The position numbers were made by a program, and so were the translations under genes. The notes under the pieces were generated by a model. The model was given only the letters and a program-made list of their open reading frames with translations. It was not told the DNA's origin and searched no databases. 64,000 nt of DNA from Pauljensenia sp902373545 (lineage in GTDB: Bacteria > Actinomycetota > Actinomycetes > Actinomycetales > Actinomycetaceae). Shown piece after piece: positions 8,121 to 16,733 of this stretch; positions within the stretch are counted from its first letter, which is position 1; each line of letters begins with the position of its first letter. The DNA is taken from contig NZ_JAPWAG010000001.1 in the NCBI RefSeq assembly GCF_041432775.1, forward strand, positions 159,694-223,693, written 5' to 3'.

Positions 8121-8139
8121 AGGCCAGTGATACTGGCCT
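8121..8139. repeat. Inverted repeat at the end of the prepilin peptidase gene
   Basis: An 8-bp perfect stem (8121-8128 with 8132-8139) with a 3-nt loop overlaps the TAG stop of the upstream gene and lies about 50 nt before the trpE start. It lacks a U-tract, so it may be an mRNA processing or stability element rather than a terminator. Confidence 0.4.
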
Positions 8140-8830
8140 ACAGCCAGTCGGGAACGACACCCCAGGCGATCGTGCCGACCAGCGCGGAAGCGATCATCCA
8201 CGGGCCCATCGGCACCCGAGACTGCGTGCCGGCCCAGCCGACGACGATCTTCCACAGGGCCGCGACTCCCGCGGATACGAAGGACAACGCCAGGGCAAAG
8301 ACGGCTGCGTTCAGTCCGACAGAACCAACCATGGCGCCCAGAACGGGCGCAAGCTTGACGTCGCCGCCGCCCATTCCCCCGGGCAGTCGATTCAGGAGCG
8401 CGATGGGAATGGTCCAAATCAGCGCGCCGAGGACGAAGCCGATGAGGCGTTGCTCCCACATCGGCGAGATGAGACTTCCGATGAGGGCACCGGCCACGAC
8501 GCCGATGCCCATCACCGCCGTGTACTTATTCGGCAGGCGATGCGTGCGGGCGTCGACGTAGGCGCTCAGCGCGCCGATCATCGCGACCGTCATGACGGCC
8601 GGTATGCCCGGGCGCATCTGGGCGCCCACGAAAAAGAGCGCACCGAAGATGCCCGCGCACCACACGATGGCGTTGCGCGTCAACGGCGTCTGGGTAGCCT
8701 CTACGAGATAGCGCCGCTGTACCTTCCAGCCAGAGCGCCACAACCACGCCAGGATGATGATCCACGTCAGAAAGCCGGACACCAACGACAGATCGGCGCT
8801 GATGCGGGGAGGGAGCCAGTCGACGATCAC
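8138..8830 (-). CDS. A24-family prepilin peptidase (TadV/CpaA-like)
   Basis: This 230-aa polytopic membrane protein resembles type IV prepilin peptidases, aspartic proteases that cleave prepilin leaders at the cytoplasmic face. The two catalytic aspartates are recognisable: Asp93 in YVDARTHRLPN and Asp157 in GGGDVKLA. The N-terminal methyltransferase domain with its Cys pairs is absent, as in the short TadV/CpaA group serving tight-adherence or competence pili. No pilin or tad genes lie nearby, so its substrate is unknown. The ATG overlaps the aroE stop by 4 nt, so it is translated within the aroE-trp run. Confidence 0.88.
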   Translation of the reverse strand: MIVDWLPPRISADLSLVSGFLTWIIILAWLWRSGWKVQRRYLVEATQTPLTRNAIVWCAGIFGALFFVGAQMRPGIPAVMTVAMIGALSAYVDARTHRLPNKYTAVMGIGVVAGALIGSLISPMWEQRLIGFVLGALIWTIPIALLNRLPGGMGGGDVKLAPVLGAMVGSVGLNAAVFALALSFVSAGVAALWKIVVGWAGTQSRVPMGPWMIASALVGTIAWGVVPDWL

Positions 8831-9699
8831 GGACGCCGCCCTCCGGGGCCCTGGCGCGCACGACGCTCCAGTTCTTCTTCGAGAGCGTGGCGCATGACGG
8901 ACGGATCGGGGCTGTGCCCGGTCATCAGCTGAACCTGCGCGGCCCCCTGGTACACGAGCATGTCGGTGCCCTCTGCGATCACTCCCCCGGCGCGCTCGAA
9001 GGCACTGCGCAAAGCGGTTCGCCGCGGTGAGTAGACGACGTCAAGGAGGACCTGTCCCTCCCGGGGCGCCACAGCCTGCGCGAACGGGTCAGCCACGCCC
9101 GCGGGAAGCGTCGAGATGATCACGTCGGCCGCGCGCGCAGCACGTTGAACCGACGCTGTGTCCGCCCACATAACCTGCTCGACGTTCACGCCGAGGCGAG
9201 AAGCCGCCGCGATAACGGATCCCGGTCCACCGAAGCGGCGCGCCGCCACGCAGCTCGTCGTGATGCCGAGTTCGCCGAGCGCCGCCAGCGCCGACGAGGC
9301 CGTGGCACGCGCGCCAAGCACCAGAGCGCTCGACGGCATCGGGACGCCGCCCTCGGTGCAGGCACGCCGGATCGACGACGCGATGCCGGTGACGTCCGTA
9401 TTGAACCCGGCGAGCATTCCCGCCGAGGGCACGACCGTGTTGACGGCTCCCACTGCGCTCGCAAGGGGATCAATCGCATCGAGGAGCGGCATGATCGCCT
9501 GCTTGCAGGGCATCGTGACGGACAGTCCCCGGAAGGAGTCGTCAAGGCCGGCGACGAAGGAGGGTAACGATTCCTCCCCCACCTCGACGCGGCGGTAGTC
9601 CCATCCGTCGATCCCGAGTTGCCCCCACGCCGCCCGGTGGATGACCGGGGACAGCGAGTGAGCAATCGGGGATCCGATGACTGCGGCCCACGCGCTCAC
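8827..9699 (-). CDS. aroE: Shikimate dehydrogenase
   Basis: AroE reduces 3-dehydroshikimate to shikimate with NADPH, feeding the chorismate pathway that supplies the trp genes downstream. The roughly 290-aa protein has the substrate motif SLSP, the catalytic lysine in VTMPCK (Lys66), GAVNT, and GFNTD with the catalytic Asp102. The nucleotide-binding loop reads GARATA (129-134) rather than the usual GAGGA/GAGATA. The GTG at 9699 directly follows the mltG stop and fits the family N-terminus (SAWAAVIGSPIAHS); an in-frame GTG at 9714 inside mltG is an alternative. Confidence 0.92.
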   Translation of the reverse strand: MSAWAAVIGSPIAHSLSPVIHRAAWGQLGIDGWDYRRVEVGEESLPSFVAGLDDSFRGLSVTMPCKQAIMPLLDAIDPLASAVGAVNTVVPSAGMLAGFNTDVTGIASSIRRACTEGGVPMPSSALVLGARATASSALAALGELGITTSCVAARRFGGPGSVIAAASRLGVNVEQVMWADTASVQRAARAADVIISTLPAGVADPFAQAVAPREGQVLLDVVYSPRRTALRSAFERAGGVIAEGTDMLVYQGAAQVQLMTGHSPDPSVMRHALEEELERRARQGPGGRRP

Positions 9700-9701
9700 C
9701 G

Positions 9702-11321
9702 TTACTGCCCGCACTGTACTTTGTGCCGGGCGCAGTACGCGTCCAGTTTGGCCTTATTCGCCTCGTGCTCGGCGGCAGTGGCTGCAAAGACCGTCTCACC
9801 CGTGTTCAAGTCGATGGTCACGAAGTACAACCAGTTACCCTCGGCCGGATTGAGCACGGCCTTGATGGCGTCCACGCTCGGCTGATTGATGGGCGTGGGC
9901 GGCAGGCCCTGGTTCAGGCGCGTGTTGTAGGGGTTGTCGTTGTCGAGGTCCTCCTGGCTGGGCAGGCCGGACTCCTTGCCCACACCGTAGAGCGTGGTCG
10001 AGTCCATGCCGAGAACGCCCTTGGTTTCACCGTCGGTGTCGACGAGGCGATTTTCGATAACGCGTGCAACCTGGGGCATGTACTTCTTGTTGCTGCCCAT
10101 CTCGCCTTCGACGATCGAGGCCTTGATGAGGACCTCCTCGCGATCGGCGGGGGCCACCCCAAGTCCGTCGAGTTCGTCGATTGTCGCCTTGACCATACGG
10201 GCGAGCACCGTGGTCGGCGTGTCGTCCTCGCCCACCTCGTAGCTACCGGGCGCCAGCCATCCCTCAGCGCTGCCCTTGGCCTCTGCGGGCAAGCCGATGC
10301 CCTCGGTGTCCGCGAGCGCCTTATCAACCTCTTCGCTGCTGACGTCCATCACCTCGACGATGCGCTTCTTGACCACCGAGAGTCGCTCCTTGGACAGGAC
10401 GGTCACGTTGGAGGCGACCCGGTTCATCGGGTCAAGGAGTACGGCAAGGGCGTCCGCGGCGCTCATTTCAAGCTTGAAGCGGTAGGTGCCCGGGTTGATG
10501 GCGCGGGCAGCGGGGTTCTTCTCGTATTGACGCACGAAGGCACCGACGGATTTGACGACGCCAGCGTCGTAGAGGGCACTGCCGATGTCGCGTCCCGTCG
10601 ACTGGTCCGCGATGGTAACGAGGACTTCAGTGGTACCCGGACCCGGGTAGTCATCGGATGCCGTGGTCGACCCATTGACCAGCTGCGAGTACGCGACGTA
10701 GCCGGCACCGCCGACGAGACCGATGACGAGGAGCAGAACAAAGAAGGAGCGGATGGCACGGCGGCGCTTGCGGCGCCGTGCAGCTCGCCGTTCGCTGGCG
10801 ATCCTGCGCGAGCGCATGCCGGTAGTCTCCGACGGCACCTCGGTGCGCCTGCGATGAGAACGGTCGCCAGCCCCGCCGTTGATGAGGTCATCGAAGCTGT
10901 AGTCTGCGGCACCGTCATGCTCAGGCTCGGTGGCCTCCTCGGCGACCGCGGCGCTGGGCGTCGGGGTCCCGGCCAGCGGGGTCGGGGTCGGATCGGACGA
11001 GGTTGGGGTGGCCGTGCGGATCCCGCGCTCCGGGGTGGACGTCGACTCGGCAGCGTCAGCCTGCTCCCACGCGCGCGCCAGGGAGTGCGCATGGTCGCCC
11101 GAACGAGAGCGGAACCTGGATGCACCGCGCACCGGAGTGGGCGTGGGGTCAGAAACTGGCGCCCGGTCGGACGTTGGCACTGCGTTCCCGCGCACCGGAG
11201 TGGGCGTGGGATCGGATGGCGTCGAAAGCGATTCCTCGTTGGGAGCGTCGGAGTAAACCTTGGGCTGTCCGGAGTGAATCTCGCGGCGTGAGCGGAAGGG
11301 ATACTTGGGGGGCGTACTCAT
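9702..11321 (-). CDS. mltG: Endolytic murein transglycosylase with repeat-bearing cytoplasmic domain
   Basis: MltG cuts nascent glycan strands at the outer face of the membrane and helps set glycan length. The 539-aa protein has a hydrophilic N-terminal region, a very basic stretch (about 165-190), one membrane helix (about 190-212), a LysM-like segment and the YceG catalytic domain with Glu405 in ASIVEGEMG. The N-terminal region carries three copies of DPTPTPVRG/DPTPTPLAG at about residues 37, 58 and 110, unlike the short cytoplasmic tails of enteric MltG. It overlaps ruvX by 4 nt. The ruvX-mltG-aroE order is common in actinobacteria. Confidence 0.93.
   Translation of the reverse strand: MSTPPKYPFRSRREIHSGQPKVYSDAPNEESLSTPSDPTPTPVRGNAVPTSDRAPVSDPTPTPVRGASRFRSRSGDHAHSLARAWEQADAAESTSTPERGIRTATPTSSDPTPTPLAGTPTPSAAVAEEATEPEHDGAADYSFDDLINGGAGDRSHRRRTEVPSETTGMRSRRIASERRAARRRKRRRAIRSFFVLLLVIGLVGGAGYVAYSQLVNGSTTASDDYPGPGTTEVLVTIADQSTGRDIGSALYDAGVVKSVGAFVRQYEKNPAARAINPGTYRFKLEMSAADALAVLLDPMNRVASNVTVLSKERLSVVKKRIVEVMDVSSEEVDKALADTEGIGLPAEAKGSAEGWLAPGSYEVGEDDTPTTVLARMVKATIDELDGLGVAPADREEVLIKASIVEGEMGSNKKYMPQVARVIENRLVDTDGETKGVLGMDSTTLYGVGKESGLPSQEDLDNDNPYNTRLNQGLPPTPINQPSVDAIKAVLNPAEGNWLYFVTIDLNTGETVFAATAAEHEANKAKLDAYCARHKVQCGQ
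11126..11210. repeat. Direct repeats inside the mltG 5' region
   Basis: Two perfect 22-bp copies (11126-11147 and 11189-11210), 63 bp apart, encode the DPTPTPVRG motif of MltG. A diverged third copy lies near 10970-11000. The in-frame spacing preserves the protein motif. Confidence 0.7.
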
Positions 11322-11806
11322 TCGTTCGCTCCTTCACTGGTGTCGAGGATGATCTCCTCCCCCGGCGCCCGTCCGCTCATGCGTTCGAGTTCCAGGGCCT
11401 GTTCAAGGATGATCTGCGCCGCAACCTGATCGATGACGCTGCGGTGTTCATGTTCCGGGATGCCAGAGGCACGTAGGCGCGCATGCGCCTGGTTAGATGT
11501 CAGACGCTCGTCGACCATCGCGATGCGAACCTCGGGCACGAGCTTTTTGAGGCGGCGCGCGTACTTGCGCGCTCCCTTGGCGGAGATTCCCTCCCCACCG
11601 CGCAGGTGCCGAGGCAGACCCACGATGACCTCGATGGCCTCGTGGCTCCCAACGATGTCGGCGAGCTCGGTGAGGTCCGACAGGTCGGGAGCGCGGGTCA
11701 GCGTCACGACCGGCATCGTGAGGATGCCGTCAGGGTCGCACCGGCTGACGCCGACACGCACGGTGCCGACGTCCACGCCGATACGGATTCCCCTGCGAAT
11801 GCTCAC
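11318..11806 (-). CDS. ruvX: RuvX/YqgF-family nuclease (pre-16S rRNA processing)
   Basis: This 162-aa RNase H-fold protein belongs to the YqgF family, linked in bacteria to 16S rRNA 5'-end maturation and proposed as a Holliday-junction resolvase. Visible landmarks are GVDVGTVRVGVS at the N-terminus, IVGLPRHLRG in the middle, and VDERLTS plus SVIDQVAAQIIL near the end. It overlaps alaS upstream and mltG downstream by 4 nt each, so the three genes are translationally linked. The alaS-ruvX neighbourhood is conserved in many bacteria. Confidence 0.93.
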   Translation of the reverse strand: MSIRRGIRIGVDVGTVRVGVSRCDPDGILTMPVVTLTRAPDLSDLTELADIVGSHEAIEVIVGLPRHLRGGEGISAKGARKYARRLKKLVPEVRIAMVDERLTSNQAHARLRASGIPEHEHRSVIDQVAAQIILEQALELERMSGRAPGEEIILDTSEGANE

Positions 11807-14511
11807 AGAGCCTCAATCTCCGAACGGATCGCGTCAAGCGCGGCCGGGATGCCCTCGGGCTTCGTGCCGCCACCCTGAGCGATATCGTCGCGGCCACCGC
11901 CGCCACCGCCCATGTGCTTGCCGACGGCGCGCACGAGCGCGCCCGCCTTGACGGCGGCCTCGCGGGCGGCCTGGTTCGTCGCGATCACCAGGGATGGCTT
12001 GCCACCGACAACACCCGCCAGCGCCACGACGGCGCCACGATCGTTGCCCATGCGGTCGCGCACGTCCAGGGCCAGGGTGCGCAGCGCATCGGCCGAGGGC
12101 ATCTCGCCCACCGCGCTGGCAACGAGGCTGATCGCTCCGACGCGCTGAGCGGATTCCGCAAGCTCGGCACCGCGGTGCAGCGCCTGCTCGGTACGGATCT
12201 TATCCAGCTCCTTCTCGGACTCGCGCAGCTTGGCCAGCAGGGATTCAATGCGCTCGGGCAGCTCGTCGGCGCGGCCACCCACCAGCTGCGAGAGCTGGGA
12301 GACGAGCGCGTGTTCCTTCGCCTGGAACTCGTACGCGCCGGTGCCGACAAGAGCCTCGATACGGCGAACGCCGGAGGCCACCGAACCCTCGCCAAGGAGG
12401 GTCACGCGGCCGATGTGGCCGGTCGTGGGTACGTGTGTACCACCGCACAGCTCACGGTCGAAGCCATCGCCGATTGTCACAACGCGAACCTCGGAACCGT
12501 ACTTTTCGCCGAAGAGAGCGATTGCGCCCATCTCCTTGGCCTTCTCGATGCTCATGACCTCCGTTGTGACGGGGAGATCCTCAGCGAGCTTCTCGTTAAC
12601 AAGAGCCTCAATGTCGTTCAGCTGGGATCCGGCAAGCGCGCTCGAGTGACGGAAGTCGAAGCGCAGGCGCGACGGCGAGTTCTCCGAACCCGCCTGATCC
12701 GCATGCTCGGACACGACATTACGCAGGCCTGCGTACACCATGTGCGTCGCGGTGTGCGCACGCGCAATCGCGAGGCGGCGCTCACCGTCGATCTCGGCGT
12801 AGGCCTTCTCGCCCACCGTCATGCCGCCCTCGGTCAGGGTGCCGCGGTGCACGCTCAGGCCTCGGATCGGTGCCTGCACGTCGTGAACCTCGACGACACC
12901 GCCGCCGGCGAGACGAATCGTGCCGTGGTCGGCCAGCTGGCCACCCATCTCGGCGTAGAAGGGGGTGCGATCGAGGATGACCTCAACCTCGGCGGGGGCG
13001 CTGGCCGCAGGGGCCTCAACGCCGTCGACGAGGAGGGCCTGGACCGTGGCCTCACTGGCCTGCTCCGTGTATCCCAGGAACGTCGAGCCGCCGCCCATCG
13101 CCTTTTCGATGTCGTGGAAGATACGCACGTCCGTGTGGCCGGTCTTCTTCGAGCGCGCGTCGGCGCGAGCACGCTCCTTCTGCTCGGCCATAAGTGTGCG
13201 GAAGCCCTCCTCGTCGACGGACACGCCCTGCTCGGCGGCCATCTCGAGGGTCAGGTCGATCGGGAAGCCGTAGGTGTCGTGCAGCGAGAAGGCCGACTCA
13301 CCCGAAATCATGGGCGCGCCCTTCGACTCCTTCGCGGTGGCCACGGCGGCGTCCAGGATCGTGGTGCCGGTGCTCAGAGTGCGACGGAAGGCCTCTTCCT
13401 CCGCGTAGGCGACCTCAGAGATCGTCTTCCAGTTGGTCTCCAGCTCCGGGTACGAGGCCTTCATGGCGTCCTTGGACGCGGTCAGCAGCGTCGGCATGGT
13501 CGCCTCATCAACACCGAGCAGGCGCATGGAGCGGACCGCGCGACGGATCAGGCGGCGCAGCACGTAGCCGCGGCCGTCGTTGCCCGGGCGCACGCCGTCG
13601 CCGATAAGCATGAGGGAGGAACGCACGTGGTCGGCCACGACGCGCATGCGCACGTCGTCGTCGTAGGCGGCCCCGGCCTCAGGACCGGCGGCGCCCAGGC
13701 CGTAGCGCTTGCCGCTCATCTGCATCGCGGCGTCGATGACGGGGAAGACCTCGTCGATCTCGTACATGTTGGGCTTGTCCTGCATGACGAACGCCAGGCG
13801 CTCCAGGCCCGCGCCCGTATCAATGGCCTTCTTGTCCAGTTCGCCCAGCAGCGGATAGTCCTTGCCGACGCCCTCGCCGCGCATGTACTGGTCGAACACG
13901 AGGTTCCAGACCTCGAGGTATCGGTCGCCGCCCGGGTCCACCGCGCCACCCACGGCCTCGGGGCCGTAGGCGGGGCCACGGTCGTAGTGCCACTCCGCGC
14001 AGGGGCCGGCGGGGCCGGGCTGGCCGGTGTCCCAGAAGTTCTCCACGCGCGGCAGGCGCACGATGTGCTTGGGGTCCATGCCGACCTGCTTGGTCAGCAC
14101 GTTGAAGGCTTCCTCGTCCTGATCCCAGATCGTCACCCAGAAACGATCACCGTCGAGGCCGTACTTGCCCTCGTCGCGCGAACCCGTCAGCAGGTCCCAC
14201 GCGAAGTTGATGGCACCTTCCTTGAAATAATCGCCGAACGAGAAGTTACCGTTCATCTGAAAGAACGTGCCGTGGCGTGTGGTCTTGCCAACGTTGTCAA
14301 TGTCGTTCGTACGAATGCACTTCTGCACCGAAGCGGCCCGAGGCCACGGGGCAGGTTCAACGCCCATGATGTAGGGAATGAACGGAACCATGCCCGCGAT
14401 CGTGAAAAGGATCGAGGGCTCAGGGGAGACCAGAGAAACGGAAGGACAGATCTCATGACCCTGCTTCTCGAAGTAATCGAGCCAACGGGTGCGGATTTCA
14501 GACGTACGCAT
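11803..14511 (-). CDS. alaS: Alanine-tRNA ligase
   Basis: AlaRS charges tRNA-Ala and edits Ser/Gly mischarging. The 902-aa protein has full family length: a class II aminoacylation core (RTRWLDYFEKQGHE, MVPFIPYIMG, FFQMNGNFSFGDYFKE), the editing domain with zinc-binding HTATH and ELCGGTH motifs, and the glycine-rich C-Ala region (KHMGGGGGGRDD). The open frame extends upstream to 14616, but the ATG at 14511 matches the family N-terminus. A TAACAT box 8 nt upstream hints at a leaderless or very short leader. It starts the alaS-ruvX-mltG-aroE-trp run. Confidence 0.96.
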   Translation of the reverse strand: MRTSEIRTRWLDYFEKQGHEICPSVSLVSPEPSILFTIAGMVPFIPYIMGVEPAPWPRAASVQKCIRTNDIDNVGKTTRHGTFFQMNGNFSFGDYFKEGAINFAWDLLTGSRDEGKYGLDGDRFWVTIWDQDEEAFNVLTKQVGMDPKHIVRLPRVENFWDTGQPGPAGPCAEWHYDRGPAYGPEAVGGAVDPGGDRYLEVWNLVFDQYMRGEGVGKDYPLLGELDKKAIDTGAGLERLAFVMQDKPNMYEIDEVFPVIDAAMQMSGKRYGLGAAGPEAGAAYDDDVRMRVVADHVRSSLMLIGDGVRPGNDGRGYVLRRLIRRAVRSMRLLGVDEATMPTLLTASKDAMKASYPELETNWKTISEVAYAEEEAFRRTLSTGTTILDAAVATAKESKGAPMISGESAFSLHDTYGFPIDLTLEMAAEQGVSVDEEGFRTLMAEQKERARADARSKKTGHTDVRIFHDIEKAMGGGSTFLGYTEQASEATVQALLVDGVEAPAASAPAEVEVILDRTPFYAEMGGQLADHGTIRLAGGGVVEVHDVQAPIRGLSVHRGTLTEGGMTVGEKAYAEIDGERRLAIARAHTATHMVYAGLRNVVSEHADQAGSENSPSRLRFDFRHSSALAGSQLNDIEALVNEKLAEDLPVTTEVMSIEKAKEMGAIALFGEKYGSEVRVVTIGDGFDRELCGGTHVPTTGHIGRVTLLGEGSVASGVRRIEALVGTGAYEFQAKEHALVSQLSQLVGGRADELPERIESLLAKLRESEKELDKIRTEQALHRGAELAESAQRVGAISLVASAVGEMPSADALRTLALDVRDRMGNDRGAVVALAGVVGGKPSLVIATNQAAREAAVKAGALVRAVGKHMGGGGGGRDDIAQGGGTKPEGIPAALDAIRSEIEAL

Positions 14512-14585
14512 AGTGCCCCATGTTAGTCGGTACCCACCCGTTGAGGCACATCGGCACGCATATGCGAACTGTGGGATAAAGAAAA

Positions 14586-14618
14586 CCGTGCCCCCGAGCA
14601 AGGAGCTCGGGGGCACGG
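14586..14618 (-). terminator. Strong intrinsic terminator after rpsD
   Basis: A perfect 14-bp stem (14586-14599 with 14605-14618) with a 5-nt loop is followed on the minus strand by TTTTCTTTAT. It lies 12 nt after the rpsD stop and separates rpsD from alaS. Confidence 0.9.
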
Positions 14619-14630
14619 AATTGACAAACG

Positions 14631-15254
14631 TCAGCGCGAGTAGTGCTCGACGACCATCTGCACGTCGACGGTCACGGGGACCTCGGCGCGCTTGGGGCGA
14701 CGAACCAGGGTCGCCTTGAGGCGGGACAGCTCGACGTCCAGGTACTCGGGGACGGCGGGCAGCACGTCGCGGTGAATACCCTCAGCGGCGATCTCAAAGG
14801 GAACCGTGGTCTGCGACTTGGGCTTGACCTGGATGGTCTGGCCGGGCTTGACGCGGAAGGAGGGACGGTCGACGATCTTGCCGTCGACGAGGATGTGACG
14901 GTGGACGACCACCTGGCGGGCCTGCTGGATCGTGCGTGCGAAGCCGGCGCGCAGGACCAGGGCGTCCAGACGCATCTCGAGCAGCTCGACCAGGTTCTCA
15001 CCGGTCAGGCCGGCGGTGCGGCGGGCCTCTTCGAAGGCGCGGCGCAGCTGCGACTCACGGATACCGTACTGAGCGCGCAGACGCTGCTTTTCCTTCAGGC
15101 GGACGGCGTAGTCGGAGTCCTGGCGGCGGCGGGTGCGGCCGTGCTCACCGGGGCCGTAGGGGCGCTTCTCGAAGTAGCGGACGGCCTTGGGGGTCAGGGC
15201 CAGGCCCAGGGCGCGGGACTCGCGCACCTGCTTACGGGAACGATTCGTTGCCAT
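14631..15254 (-). CDS. rpsD: 30S ribosomal protein S4
   Basis: S4 nucleates 30S assembly by binding 16S rRNA and in several bacteria represses translation of its own mRNA. The 207-aa protein has the N-terminal rRNA-binding region, the S4 domain (LDALVLRAGFARTIQQARQ, VVHRHILVDGKIVDRPS) and the conserved C-terminal end VVEHYSR. The N-terminal CxxC zinc pairs of some S4 paralogues are missing (zinc-independent form). It stands alone, outside the alpha operon, as is common in actinobacteria. A hairpin at 15280-15304 in its leader could be the autoregulatory site. The ATG follows an AGGAAGAAG-type ribosome site. Confidence 0.97.
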   Translation of the reverse strand: MATNRSRKQVRESRALGLALTPKAVRYFEKRPYGPGEHGRTRRRQDSDYAVRLKEKQRLRAQYGIRESQLRRAFEEARRTAGLTGENLVELLEMRLDALVLRAGFARTIQQARQVVVHRHILVDGKIVDRPSFRVKPGQTIQVKPKSQTTVPFEIAAEGIHRDVLPAVPEYLDVELSRLKATLVRRPKRAEVPVTVDVQMVVEHYSR

Positions 15255-15279
15255 GAAATCTTCTTCCTGTTTCTCATGT

Positions 15280-15304
15280 CATGTCGGGGCGGATCCCCGA
15301 CATG
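15280..15304 (-). promoter_or_regulatory. Leader hairpin upstream of rpsD (possible S4 autoregulation site)
   Basis: A perfect 10-bp inverted repeat (15280-15289 with 15295-15304) with a 5-nt loop lies about 25 nt before the rpsD ATG. A TAGGAT -10-like box overlaps the rarA stop at about 15379-15384, giving a leader of about 115-120 nt. Ribosomal protein genes often carry such structured leaders; S4 binding is inferred only. Confidence 0.45.
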
Positions 15305-15379
15305 GGGCCAACTCCAGTACCCGAGTGGGTTCATCGGCTAAGGCCCCAGGTGCCCGCGTGAGCGGACAACTGTTCCATC

Positions 15380-16723
15380 CTAGCGTCTTTTCAGCAGATT
15401 GCGAATGGCACCGAGTCGCTTCGTGAGCATCGCCTCATGCCCGTTCTCGGTCGGTTCGTAGTAGTGCGTCCCCTCCAGGTCGTCGGGAAGGTACTGCTGG
15501 GGGGCCACGTGATGGGGATAATCGTGGGCGTACAGGTAGCCCTCCCCGTGCCCCAGCGCCTGCGCTCCGGCATAGTGAGCGTCACGCAGGTGCTCGGGCA
15601 CCGCTCCCCCACGCCCCTTTCGAACGTCCGCGAGGGCGCGATCGACCGCCAGGTACGTCGCGTTGGACTTGGGCGCAGTCGCCACAGCCACGACCGCCTG
15701 GGCGAGGAGCAGGCGCGCCTCGGGCATGCCGATGAGAGCCACACCCTGCGCGACCGCAACGCACGTCGACAGCACCTCCGGCGCCGCCATGCCGATCTCC
15801 TCAGAGGCCGCGATCATGATGCGCCGCGCAATGAAGCGGGGGTCTTCCCCCGCCTCAATCATCCGCGCGAGGTAATGGAGGGACGCGTCCACGTCAGAGC
15901 CGCGCATCGATTTGATGAAGGCACTGGTCACGTCGTAGTGCTGATCGCGTCCCCACCGCACGAGCGCCTGGTTCGCGGCGGCCTCAACACTGGCCACCGT
16001 GATCTCGCCGGAACCATCATCACTGGCCGCCCCGGCAGCCGCCTCGAGAAGCGTCAGGGACTTACGCGCGTCCGACCCAGCCAGCCGCACGAGGCCAGCC
16101 ACGGCCTCGTCGGTGATCGAAAGCCGACCGGCCAGGCCACGCTCATCGCTCAGCGCTCGCCGGATAAGACCCTCAAGATCCTCGGGCCCCAGAGGATGCA
16201 GCGTCAACAGCAGCGATCGTGACAACAGGGGCGCGATGACCGAAAACGATGGGTTCTCCGTCGTCGCGGCCACCAGAACCACCCAGCGATTTTCGACCGC
16301 GGGCAGAAGAGAATCCTGCTGCGACTTCGAGAAGCGATGCACCTCATCAACAAAGAGGATGGTTTCCTCGCCTCCGTTTGCGAGCGTTCGACGGGCCGCA
16401 TCGACCACACGGCGAACGTCGCTCACGCCCGAGGACACCGCCGACAGCTCGACAAAGCGGCGGCCCGACGCGCGCGCGATCAGGTAGGCGAGAGTCGTCT
16501 TGCCAGTCCCGGGTGGCCCCCACAAGACCACCGAGGACACGGCGACCCCGTCGCGTGACTCGGGAGACAGGAGCCGACGCAGCGGCGCTCCCTCACCCAG
16601 GAGGTGCGCCTGACCAACGACCTCCTCCAAGCGCGAAGGCCTCATACGAACGGCGAGGGGCGCACCCGCGGAAAACGCGGGCACGCCCAACTCGTCGAAA
16701 GATTCAGAATCGAACAGATCCAT
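15380..16723 (-). CDS. rarA: Replication-associated recombination protein A (MgsA-like AAA+ ATPase)
   Basis: RarA/MgsA is a AAA+ ATPase of the clamp-loader clade that acts at stalled replication forks with SSB. The 447-aa protein has Walker A GPPGTGKT (69-76), Walker B FVDEVHRF, a sensor 1 ATTENPSF and a C-terminal tetramerisation region ending with YLPDDLEG and YEPTENGHE. Length and motif order are typical. It lies just upstream of rpsD, whose promoter probably overlaps its stop codon. The surface-protein gene behind it (16734) is separated by 10 bp but is read from its own strong ribosome site. Confidence 0.95.
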   Translation of the reverse strand: MDLFDSESFDELGVPAFSAGAPLAVRMRPSRLEEVVGQAHLLGEGAPLRRLLSPESRDGVAVSSVVLWGPPGTGKTTLAYLIARASGRRFVELSAVSSGVSDVRRVVDAARRTLANGGEETILFVDEVHRFSKSQQDSLLPAVENRWVVLVAATTENPSFSVIAPLLSRSLLLTLHPLGPEDLEGLIRRALSDERGLAGRLSITDEAVAGLVRLAGSDARKSLTLLEAAAGAASDDGSGEITVASVEAAANQALVRWGRDQHYDVTSAFIKSMRGSDVDASLHYLARMIEAGEDPRFIARRIMIAASEEIGMAAPEVLSTCVAVAQGVALIGMPEARLLLAQAVVAVATAPKSNATYLAVDRALADVRKGRGGAVPEHLRDAHYAGAQALGHGEGYLYAHDYPHHVAPQQYLPDDLEGTHYYEPTENGHEAMLTKRLGAIRNLLKRR

Positions 16724-16733
16724 GAAACCTAGC

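Noticed and set aside
11914..14526. 870-aa + strand open frame antisense to alaS
   Set aside because: Typical GC-rich shadow of a long real gene; alaS has full family motifs on the other strand.
14631..15254. Zinc-binding S4 paralogue
   Set aside because: The N-terminal Cys pairs are absent.
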